DNA from: Muribaculum sp.
GTDB taxonomy: Bacteria; Bacteroidota; Bacteroidia; Bacteroidales; Muribaculaceae
Assembly: GCA_009775095.1 (NCBI GenBank)
Contig: VSOZ01000002.1
Coordinates: 62,001 to 126,000, forward strand
DNA: 64,000 nt
Reading direction: 5' to 3'
Shown: one piece after another, positions 18,454 to 26,899 of the stretch
How positions within the stretch are numbered: the stretch's first letter is position 1
Layout of the letters: each line of letters begins with the position of its first letter
Program-made: the position numbers and the translations under genes
Notes under the pieces: model-generated
Databases searched by the model: none
Told to the model about the DNA's origin: nothing
What the model saw: the letters and a program-made list of their open reading frames with translations, nothing else

Positions 18454-19899
18454 ATGAAACGTATCACTTCAGCCGTTTTCGCCCTATGTGCCTCCATTAT
18501 CGGCCTGAACGCCGAAGTCGTGACTTATCCTGCCGGAGAGGGGGTCGAGACACTTGACGACTTCACAGTAAAAGTACGTCAGACCGGCGGTGAATGGCAA
18601 CCCGTAGCAGTCTATCCCGTCAAAGTCATAGCTCCTGACGGTACCAAAAGATCGGTCCAGACAGCATCCATGGCTTATTTTGACTTTGACGGAAAGGTAG
18701 AAGTTGAGGTTATATCCAACAAAGCCGGAGTCAGCAGTGCACGTGTGCGTCCTTTATCCTACGACATAACACCCGATATAGATGCCGACACCCTATCCTT
18801 TACGCTCACCCGCCCCTGTAACCTGTCGGTCGAAATCAACGGTGACCTCTTTCACAATCTGCACCTTTTCACCAACGGTATCGATACAGAGCGACCTACA
18901 GCCAAGGAAATAAAAAGAGCCGGCAAGAAGGGCAGCAATCTCATATATTTCGGCCCCGGCATACACCAACTTCCCGGCGACACCCTGCTCGTAACTTCAG
19001 GCAAGACCGTCTATATCGACGGCGGAGCACGCGTAAAAGGACGTATACTTGTACACAACTCCGAAAACGTGAAAATACACGGACGCGGAGAAGTGCATCC
19101 CGACAAACCGGGACCGGGTGTACATGTATCTAAATCCAAAAATGTGAAGATTGCCGACCTGATAATGACGCAGATGCCTGTCGACGAGTCAGACTCGGTG
19201 ACTATCCGCAATGTACGCGCCATAAGCAGCTACCAATGGGGCGACGGCATGAATGTATACTGTAGCAGCAATGTGACCCATGACGGAGTTTTCTGCCGTA
19301 ACAGCGACGATTGTACTACCATTTACTGCTCACGCGGGAAAATGAAAGGGAGCTGTCGAAATATAACCATGCGCAACGCAGTGTTGTGGGCTGATGTGGC
19401 ACACCCTATATTCATAGGACTACATGGAAACGCCAATGGAAACGATGTAATAGAAGATGTGCTTTACGAGAATATCGATATCCTCGAACAATATGAGCAT
19501 CAGATTGATTATCAGGGCTGCCTTGCTATCAACGTAGGCGATAACAATCTGGTACGTAATGTAACATTTTCCGACATACGTATAGAAGAGTTGCGAAAAG
19601 GCCAATTAATAAATTTCCGCATATTCTTCAACAAAAAATATTGTGCCGCACCCGGAAGAGGACTACACAACGTACTCGTACGCAACCTCAGTTATAACGG
19701 CGACAAAGCCCTGATATCGCATATATCCGGATATGATGCAGACCATTTGGTTAAAAATATACGTTTCGAAAACCTCACGATAAACGGTACGCAAATATAC
19801 GACAACATGCCCGGCAAGCCCGGTTTTTACAAAACAGGCGACATGTGCAACATCTTTGTCGGTGAACATGTAGACAATATAACTTACTCTAAAGACTAA
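18454..19899 (+). CDS. GH28/GH49-like parallel beta-helix glycoside hydrolase, copy 1
   Basis: 481 residues with a signal peptide cut near residue 20 (GLNA/EVV). Residues 21-145 form a beta-sandwich ending NLSVEINGDLFHNLHLFTN, as in GH49-type N-terminal domains; residues 150-480 are a right-handed beta-helix with repeating G-N-V-K/I turns. Clan GH-N features are visible: GDGMN (Asp264), CRNSDDCTTIY (Asp285, Asp286) and WADVAHP with IGLHGN (His317). The classical GH28 NTDG and RIK motifs are not seen, so it is placed near, not inside, GH28. Likely target is a galacturonic- or other uronic-acid backbone, judged from neighbours. First of seven or eight co-directional genes with very short gaps. 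Confidence 0.75.
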   Translation: MKRITSAVFALCASIIGLNAEVVTYPAGEGVETLDDFTVKVRQTGGEWQPVAVYPVKVIAPDGTKRSVQTASMAYFDFDGKVEVEVISNKAGVSSARVRPLSYDITPDIDADTLSFTLTRPCNLSVEINGDLFHNLHLFTNGIDTERPTAKEIKRAGKKGSNLIYFGPGIHQLPGDTLLVTSGKTVYIDGGARVKGRILVHNSENVKIHGRGEVHPDKPGPGVHVSKSKNVKIADLIMTQMPVDESDSVTIRNVRAISSYQWGDGMNVYCSSNVTHDGVFCRNSDDCTTIYCSRGKMKGSCRNITMRNAVLWADVAHPIFIGLHGNANGNDVIEDVLYENIDILEQYEHQIDYQGCLAINVGDNNLVRNVTFSDIRIEELRKGQLINFRIFFNKKYCAAPGRGLHNVLVRNLSYNGDKALISHISGYDADHLVKNIRFENLTINGTQIYDNMPGKPGFYKTGDMCNIFVGEHVDNITYSKD

Positions 19900-19912
19900 A
19901 TAACTCATTATC

Positions 19913-21367
19913 ATGAACATTAGAAATATCGTTGCTTCACTACTATTTATAGCATCTGTTGCAAATGCCGAAGTCGTGACTTATCCTACCGGAGAGGGTG
20001 TACAGACTCTTGACGACTTCACAGTAAAAGTACGTCAGACCGGCGGCGAATGGCAGCCGGTAGCGGTCTATCCCGTCAAGGTAGACGAGGTTAGAGACAC
20101 GAAGCACCATGTAGAGACAGCTTCAATGGCCTATTTCGACTTCGACGGCACGGTAGAAGTCGAAGTCACCGCCAACAAAACCGACGTAACCGAAGCCCGT
20201 GTACGTCCGCTCTCCTACTCGATAGAACCGGCCGTATCGGGGAACACGCTGACGTTCACGCTCGATCGTCCGCGCAACCTGTCGATAGAAGTCAACGGCG
20301 ACATATTTCACAACCTGCATCTGTTTGCCAATCCTATAGACACCCACCGCCCCACGGCCAAAGAGATAAAAAGAGCGGGCAAAAAAGGGAGCAAACTTAT
20401 ATATTTCGGGCCCGGACTGCATGAGATACCCGGCGAATTCATGAATATACCTTCAGGCATGACCGTGTACATCGACGGCGGCGCGAGAGTGGTAGGACAA
20501 CTTGTAGCCGACAGCGTGCGCGACGTTCGCTTCTACGGTCGCGGCGAAGTACACCCCAAAGGCCGCGGCGAGGGCGTATACATCAAGCGCTCGAAGTGCA
20601 TTGACGCCGACGGCATAATCGTGACACAGATACCCGTAGGCGGCAGCGACTCCATAAACATCAACAACGTCAAGTCAATCAGCTACTACGGTTGGGGCGA
20701 CGGAATGAACGTTTTTTCAAGCAACAATGTACATTATAACAATGTATTCTGCCGCAACAGCGACGACTGCTCCACGGTATACGCCACCCGCAAAGGGTTT
20801 AAGGGCGGATGCCGCAACATCGTCATGGAAAACTCCACACTGTGGGCCGACGTGGCACACCCTATCATGATCGGTCTTCACGGAAGCGCCACGGAGATAG
20901 GCATCGACGCCCCGGCCGACACGATATATGACATCGTATACCGTAATATCGATATACTCGACCACAAAGAGAAGCAGATCGATTATCAGGGATGCTTCGG
21001 CATCAGTTGCGGCGACAACAATGTGGTCCGCGACATAACATTTGACAACATACGTGTCGAAGATTTCCGTCAAGGCCAACTTGTAAATATACGCATATTC
21101 TTCAACAAAAAATATTGTGCCGCACCGGGCACATGCGTTAAAAACGTACTGTTTAAAGACATAACATACAACGGCGGTAATGCCGAGATGTCGATAATAG
21201 CGGGCTACAACGAAGACCGCAAAGTCAGCGACATAACATTTGACAATCTCGTCATCAACGGCATGAAGATAGCCGACAACATGCCCGGCAAGCCCGCTTG
21301 GTACAAAACCGGCGATATGGCCCGTATATTTATAGGAGAACATGTTGAGAATGTAACATTCAAATAA
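19913..21367 (+). CDS. GH28/GH49-like parallel beta-helix glycoside hydrolase, copy 2
   Basis: 484 residues, a tandem paralogue of the preceding gene (13-base gap), with the same layout: signal peptide (MNIRNIVASLLFIASVANA), beta-sandwich, beta-helix. The key segments recur as GWGDGMNVFSS, CRNSDDCSTVYATR, LWADVAHPIMIGLHGSA and CAAPG, with a slightly longer loop (EIGIDAPADTIYDIV) after HGSA. The first 60 codons are nearly identical to those of copy 1 in DNA as well as protein, while the middle parts differ more. The two probably act on related linkages in one polymer. The next gene starts 10 bases later. Confidence 0.75.
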   Translation: MNIRNIVASLLFIASVANAEVVTYPTGEGVQTLDDFTVKVRQTGGEWQPVAVYPVKVDEVRDTKHHVETASMAYFDFDGTVEVEVTANKTDVTEARVRPLSYSIEPAVSGNTLTFTLDRPRNLSIEVNGDIFHNLHLFANPIDTHRPTAKEIKRAGKKGSKLIYFGPGLHEIPGEFMNIPSGMTVYIDGGARVVGQLVADSVRDVRFYGRGEVHPKGRGEGVYIKRSKCIDADGIIVTQIPVGGSDSININNVKSISYYGWGDGMNVFSSNNVHYNNVFCRNSDDCSTVYATRKGFKGGCRNIVMENSTLWADVAHPIMIGLHGSATEIGIDAPADTIYDIVYRNIDILDHKEKQIDYQGCFGISCGDNNVVRDITFDNIRVEDFRQGQLVNIRIFFNKKYCAAPGTCVKNVLFKDITYNGGNAEMSIIAGYNEDRKVSDITFDNLVINGMKIADNMPGKPAWYKTGDMARIFIGEHVENVTFK

Positions 21368-21377
21368 TCCATCCATT

Positions 21378-23651
21378 ATGACATTTAGACGTATATTTAT
21401 CATAGCCGCGGTGTGTATAGCCCTATGCACTACACTCGGCGCCAAGATAAAGCACCCGTCGCTTCTGTTCACCCCCGAGCGCGTCGAGGCCGTGCGCAAG
21501 GCCGTGAAGACCGACACCGCCATGCAGGCGGCATGGACCCGCATACTGGGCACCGCCGATCAACTGCTCAAGAAAAACGACATAAGGCGCATGGAGTATC
21601 TTGCTCTCGCCTATCAGGTGACCGGCGACAAGAAGTACAGCGACAAACTCCGCTCCATGCTTCTCGACATAGCCAAGACTCCCTCGTGGGGCGACTCCGA
21701 AATGCTGGCCCGGAAGCCGGCGTGGCGCAGCGAGCTGCAGATGGCCCACAAGTCATTTCAGGTAGCGGTAGCGTACGACGCCGTGTACAACGACCTGTCG
21801 GCCTCCGAGCGCAAGACGATAGCCGAAGGCATGTACCGTCTTGCGGTCGAACCGCTGCTCGGCGACTGGCTTATCGAGCCGACCCGCATACACTCGCTCA
21901 ACTCCATGGGACACAACTGGTGGACATCGTGCATAGGCATGGGAGGGCTGCTTGCCCTTGCCATCTCCAACGAGGTGCCCGAGGCGGCCACAGCCGCCGA
22001 GGCCGCAGTCAACTCGCTCCCCGAGTGGTTTGACTTCTCCGGCGACATAATACAACATAAGCCCCGCACTTTTGACCGCGACGGCGGCATGTACGAGAGC
22101 ATCAACTACGCCAACTTCGGCATATCGGAGGCTCTTCTTCTTCGCTTGGCATGGCTGAACTCTCACCCCGGCGCCAAACTCGAAGAACTGCCCGAACTTG
22201 ATAAGATAACTCCGTTTTTCAGCTACGTGCTGTATCCACGCTCCGGCGAGCCTTACAGCATCAATTTCGGCGACAGCCACAAAAACGTAAACGGCGAGCG
22301 CCCGGTAATCTTGGCCTGTGCCATGACATCGGCCGACCCCGTCGCGCTGTGGTACCTGTCGCAAACCGCACAAGGCAACTTTCATGAAGGGTTCAACATC
22401 AATACCCCGATGGGACTTCTGTATACCCCCGACCTGTCAAAAGCACCGTCCGTGCCCGCCCTGCCCGCGTCGCACCTATGGGAAGACTTCGGCTGGGCCA
22501 CCATGCGCGACTCGTGGGACAAGGATGCCACCATGCTCGCAGTCAAATCGGGCATGACATGGAACCACTCCCATGCCGATGCCAACTCGTTTATCATCTT
22601 CCATAAAGGTGTCGATATAATAAAAGATGCCGGCAACTGCAGCTACGGCAAGCCGGAATACAGAAAATACTTTTTCCAGACCGACGCCCACAATGTCGTT
22701 AAGTTCAACGGCAAAGGCCAGTCGACCCACCAGCAGTATCACGGCACGATGCTGCCGGGCAATGTAAGCAATCTTCTTGACGGAGGCCGCGTGAAGTATG
22801 TACTGGCCGACGGTACCGGCCCCATGTCGCAGTGGCTCAACCGCAACTTCCGCAACTTCCTGTGGATTGACAACGTTATTTTCGTCATCGACGACCTATC
22901 GAGCCACGAGCCGGGCAACTTCGAGTGGCTGTGGCATCCCGGCGGTACCACCTCCAAGCGAGGCTACGACCTCAACATAACCAACGGTAACTCCTCGGTA
23001 GCCGTACGCCCGCTTTACCCACGTCCGCTCGCATACAGCAACTTCGTACACGACTATCCTGAAGACCTCTATTGGGAAGTGCTTGAAGGACCGACCGAAA
23101 ACCTCAGCGGCACCGAAGAATACTATTCGTTCAAACTCCCCGGAACTACCGACAAGGTCAAAGCCGTGACAGCCATAATACTCAAAGACAGCGTAAACCA
23201 ACGCGAATTGCCCGTAATAGAACGTCGCGAGGGTAAAAGCTGGATAGGGCTTCGCATAACCGACCACGGCAAAGTGACCGACTTGTACATAAACCAACTC
23301 GCCGACGGACGCCTCATGCACCTCAACTCATGGATCGAGGCCGACGGCTGGTCGACCGACGCCTATATGCTCGCCGTGACTTATGACGAGGGCACGAAAC
23401 CCGAAGCCGCCTCCGACATGTTCATCGGTCACGGAAGCGCATTGCGCCGCGGAGCCGACACCTACTTCTCGTCGCTCTCCAAACTCAATGTCATAACCGG
23501 CCGCAAAGGGCGTAATCTTAACATTCAGGTGACGGGTCAGCCGCGCATCAACTTCAACATAAAGACCGATGCCGCCGGCATCAAGGTCAACGGCAATACC
23601 CATAACGCCAAGCGCCACGGCAAGCTCGTAAACATCAAGCTCAATAAATAA
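21378..23651 (+). CDS. Heparinase II/III-like polysaccharide lyase
   Basis: 757 residues with a signal peptide (FIIAAVCIALCTTLGA). An N-terminal alpha/alpha toroid (about 25-340) has NSMGHNWW (Asn175, His179) and GGMYESINYANFG (Tyr244), and a C-terminal beta-sandwich domain (about 365-757) carries WNHSHADANSFIIF (395-408, His399) and the AHNVVKFNGKGQ segment (437-448), the zinc site and substrate region of the heparinase II/III fold. Such lyases eliminate across uronic acids to give an unsaturated sugar, which is the substrate class of the GH88 enzyme encoded further on. The PL family number cannot be fixed by eye, and glycosaminoglycan lyase activity is not implied. Same operon, 8-base gap to the next gene. 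Confidence 0.82.
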   Translation: MTFRRIFIIAAVCIALCTTLGAKIKHPSLLFTPERVEAVRKAVKTDTAMQAAWTRILGTADQLLKKNDIRRMEYLALAYQVTGDKKYSDKLRSMLLDIAKTPSWGDSEMLARKPAWRSELQMAHKSFQVAVAYDAVYNDLSASERKTIAEGMYRLAVEPLLGDWLIEPTRIHSLNSMGHNWWTSCIGMGGLLALAISNEVPEAATAAEAAVNSLPEWFDFSGDIIQHKPRTFDRDGGMYESINYANFGISEALLLRLAWLNSHPGAKLEELPELDKITPFFSYVLYPRSGEPYSINFGDSHKNVNGERPVILACAMTSADPVALWYLSQTAQGNFHEGFNINTPMGLLYTPDLSKAPSVPALPASHLWEDFGWATMRDSWDKDATMLAVKSGMTWNHSHADANSFIIFHKGVDIIKDAGNCSYGKPEYRKYFFQTDAHNVVKFNGKGQSTHQQYHGTMLPGNVSNLLDGGRVKYVLADGTGPMSQWLNRNFRNFLWIDNVIFVIDDLSSHEPGNFEWLWHPGGTTSKRGYDLNITNGNSSVAVRPLYPRPLAYSNFVHDYPEDLYWEVLEGPTENLSGTEEYYSFKLPGTTDKVKAVTAIILKDSVNQRELPVIERREGKSWIGLRITDHGKVTDLYINQLADGRLMHLNSWIEADGWSTDAYMLAVTYDEGTKPEAASDMFIGHGSALRRGADTYFSSLSKLNVITGRKGRNLNIQVTGQPRINFNIKTDAAGIKVNGNTHNAKRHGKLVNIKLNK

Positions 23652-23659
23652 ACCGCCAC

Positions 23660-26600
23660 ATGACACCCCAGCTGATTTCAATGACACGAAGGTATGTCAC
23701 TACTAATTTCTTGCTTGCCATAACGGCATTGTCATGCTTCGGCCAATCGATATATCCCGGCCAACACAAAGACAAAGTCAGGATCGAGACGACTTCACCC
23801 ATGCCTGCACGCAGTTTTGACTTAAAAGATGTCAAACTTCTTCCGGGACGTGTACACGACAATCTGCGGCGCGACTCGGCGTGGATGGCGTCTATTCCGA
23901 TAAACAGGATGCTCCACAGCTTCCGTAACAATGCCGGAGTGTATGCCGGCCTCGAAGGCGGATATGAAAGTGTCAAAAAACTCGGCGGATGGGAGTCGCT
24001 GGACTGCGACCTTCGCGGCCATACTACAGGACACCTGATGTCAGCTTACGGACTTATGTACGCCGCCACCGGAAATCAGCTGTTTAAACTAAAAGGCGAC
24101 TCACTTGTCACCGGACTGGCCGAAGTGCAGAAAGCTCTCGGGCCTTCAGGCTACCTGAGTGCATTTCCGGAAGAGCTGATAAACCGTAATCTACAAGGGA
24201 AAAGCGTATGGGCGCCATGGTACACCCTTCATAAAATTTTAGCAGGATTAATCGATCAATATCTTTATTGTGATAACAAGCAGGCACTGGAAGTAGCGTC
24301 AAAGATGGGCGAATGGGCCTACAACAAGCTTATATCACAGCCTGAATCGACCCGACGGCTTATGCTTCGCAACGAATTCGGCGGTATGAACGAGTCATTA
24401 TACAACCTTTATTCCGTCACCGGCGACAACCGTTTCCTTGAACTTGCCCGCTTTTTCTATCATAATGACGTGCTTGACCCCATTCGCAACGGGGATCTGA
24501 ACATGGGTACAAAACATACCAATACTTTTATCCCCAAGCTCATCGGCGAGGCCCGAAACTACGAACTGTCTGCCGACGATGACAGTCGGCAGATGGCATC
24601 GGACTTCCTAAATTGCATAATTGACAAGCACTCTTTCGCCACCGGCTCATGCAGTCAGAAAGAACACTTTTTTGATACTGAAAATTTCTCAAAGTATATA
24701 AACGGATATACAGGCGAAACTTGCTGTACATACAACATGCTGAAACTTGCCCGTCACATTTTCTGCTGGACAGCCTCGCCTAAAGTCGCCGATTACTATG
24801 AGCGTGCCTTATATAACCATATTCTCGCCCAACAAGACACATTGTCAGGCATGGTATGCTATTTTCTGCCGTTGATGACAGGAGCCTATAAAGTATACAA
24901 TACTCCCGAACAATCATTCTGGTGCTGTGTAGGAAGCGGTTTTGAAAGTCATTCAAAATATGCCGAATCCATATACTTTCACGGCGACAACGAACTATTT
25001 GTCAACCTGTTCATACCTTCGGAATTATCGTGGGAGGAAAAAGGTCTGAAACTCCGTCAGACCACACAATTTCCATCAGCGGATAACACAACCTTTGAAA
25101 TTTTATCCGCTCCGAAGAATAAATTCACACTCTCCTTACGCTATCCGTCATGGAGTGGCCTACCGACAGTAAGAATCAATGGCAAAAAAGTTTCAGTCAA
25201 AGGTGATCCCTCCTCTTACATATCAATTGACCGCACATGGCACGCGGGTGACCGTATTGACGTGGCTTATCCCATGGCGCTCCGAGTCGAAACGACTCCT
25301 GACAATCCATCAAAGGGAGCCATTCTTTACGGCCCGATAGTCTTGGCTGCCAATCTCGGCACAGAAGGCATTAAGGCTCCCGCGCCGTTTTCCGATCCTA
25401 CGGTAAGAAACGATTATTATACATATAATTATAATATACCTCAACATATCACAGACAAATTACCGTTTGATATTGCCGATATAACTGATAATATCTTACC
25501 TACAGACAAAGCGCTCACTTTCAAGACTCGCGACGGACTCACATTTTCGCCGCTATACGACCTGCATCATTGCAGATACGGCGTTTATTGGGACTTCAAC
25601 AAAGCCCGGTCTACGACAACGATAAATCCGGGAGCGACCTGTGAGGTCGATGTCACCGGAGTTATTTCGCCGGAGACGGGCAAGCATCCCAGAGCCTTCA
25701 TGACACTTCCCCGCACAGAAAAAGTCAGCGCCGTCATGTTTGCGTTTCAGAACATGAACGAGGAGACACTGTTCAAGATGCAGTCATTTCGCGACAGAAT
25801 GTCGGCGCTCGGAATGGCACTCGTATGGATAGCGCCCGGCTTCGGTCAGGAATGGGATGTGCAGACAGGTGTTCAGACGGCGTTCGATGACATGCTCGTC
25901 GCACTGGCGAAAAAGAGCGGTCATAGCGAGATAAAAGACGCGCCGCTAATACCGTTCGGCCACTCGGCACAAGCTACCATGTCATGGAACTTCGCGGCAT
26001 GGAACCCCGACAGAACTCTATGTATAATCTCGTATCACGGCGACGCACCGCGCACCAACCTCTGCGGCTACGGACGCAGTAATGTCGAATGGGGGCGGAC
26101 CCGCAATATCGACGGCATACCGGGACTGATGGTTATGGGTGAATATGAATGGTGGGATGCGCGTCTGCGCCCGGCACTCGCTTTCCGCATGATGTATCCC
26201 GGCAGCTGCATATCGTTTCTCGGCGATGCAGGCCGAGGACATTTCGATTTGTCGGAACGCACGGCCGACTATATAGCACGATTTATTGAAAAGTCATTGG
26301 ACAAGCGGCTTGTAAACGGACAATTGATACCGATTGACCCGACCGAAGGATGGATGGCTCAATCTTGGGAGCCCGGGCAAAAATACAGAGCAAAAGCCGC
26401 CCCGTGGAAAGAGTTCGACGGTTGCAGGCACGATGCATTCTGGTATTTTGACAAAGAGATGGCCGACATGACCGAAAGACGATATGCGGAGACCTCAGAT
26501 AAGCAACCCTGCTATATCAGTTTCTTGGATGAAAAAGGGAAACTTCTCGAATATAATCCGAAAGGTCACTGCAAGATTATCGCCAAAATTGCCCCAAAAT

Positions 26601-26863
26601 CCGATGACACATTCAGTCTTAAATGCGTGTTTACCGACAGTACAAGGACCGTAACGGTAAATTCACGCCCTAACGACATAATAAAAATTAAATATGTCAG
26701 CGGACCGGCCATAGCCTTAAGTGACAATACTTTCCGCATAGACCGCGATCATCCTACGTGGGACAACCCGCGGCGACGAGGCAAAATAACGCTCTGTGCT
26801 GAAGCTCCCTCTGACAAGCGATTCAAAGAGACTGTCCAAGAAATTGAGGTGCTCGTAGAGTGA
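23660..26863 (+). CDS. GH146-like beta-L-arabinofuranosidase fused to an alpha/beta-hydrolase
   Basis: 1067 residues; signal peptide near the N-terminus (the ATG at 23681 is an alternative start). Residues 50-570 are DUF1680-type GH127/GH146: GGMNES (Glu245), GETCCTYNM (Glu353, Cys355) and SFWCCVGSGFESHSKY (Cys422, Cys423) supply the zinc-cysteine site in which Cys is the nucleophile; the WCCVGSG form fits GH146 better than GH127. A linker-like stretch (575-680) leads to an alpha/beta-hydrolase (685-900) with Ser769 in FGHSAQATMSW, Glu828 in GEYEWW and His861 in GRGHFD, a likely triad, and a small beta-rich tail. It should remove beta-L-arabinofuranose and perhaps an ester group in the periplasm. 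The GH146 half is AT-richer than its neighbours. Confidence 0.85.
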   Translation: MTPQLISMTRRYVTTNFLLAITALSCFGQSIYPGQHKDKVRIETTSPMPARSFDLKDVKLLPGRVHDNLRRDSAWMASIPINRMLHSFRNNAGVYAGLEGGYESVKKLGGWESLDCDLRGHTTGHLMSAYGLMYAATGNQLFKLKGDSLVTGLAEVQKALGPSGYLSAFPEELINRNLQGKSVWAPWYTLHKILAGLIDQYLYCDNKQALEVASKMGEWAYNKLISQPESTRRLMLRNEFGGMNESLYNLYSVTGDNRFLELARFFYHNDVLDPIRNGDLNMGTKHTNTFIPKLIGEARNYELSADDDSRQMASDFLNCIIDKHSFATGSCSQKEHFFDTENFSKYINGYTGETCCTYNMLKLARHIFCWTASPKVADYYERALYNHILAQQDTLSGMVCYFLPLMTGAYKVYNTPEQSFWCCVGSGFESHSKYAESIYFHGDNELFVNLFIPSELSWEEKGLKLRQTTQFPSADNTTFEILSAPKNKFTLSLRYPSWSGLPTVRINGKKVSVKGDPSSYISIDRTWHAGDRIDVAYPMALRVETTPDNPSKGAILYGPIVLAANLGTEGIKAPAPFSDPTVRNDYYTYNYNIPQHITDKLPFDIADITDNILPTDKALTFKTRDGLTFSPLYDLHHCRYGVYWDFNKARSTTTINPGATCEVDVTGVISPETGKHPRAFMTLPRTEKVSAVMFAFQNMNEETLFKMQSFRDRMSALGMALVWIAPGFGQEWDVQTGVQTAFDDMLVALAKKSGHSEIKDAPLIPFGHSAQATMSWNFAAWNPDRTLCIISYHGDAPRTNLCGYGRSNVEWGRTRNIDGIPGLMVMGEYEWWDARLRPALAFRMMYPGSCISFLGDAGRGHFDLSERTADYIARFIEKSLDKRLVNGQLIPIDPTEGWMAQSWEPGQKYRAKAAPWKEFDGCRHDAFWYFDKEMADMTERRYAETSDKQPCYISFLDEKGKLLEYNPKGHCKIIAKIAPKSDDTFSLKCVFTDSTRTVTVNSRPNDIIKIKYVSGPAIALSDNTFRIDRDHPTWDNPRRRGKITLCAEAPSDKRFKETVQEIEVLVE

Positions 26864-26899
26864 CTGAACCATAGAACAATTGACAATAATCAATAAGCG

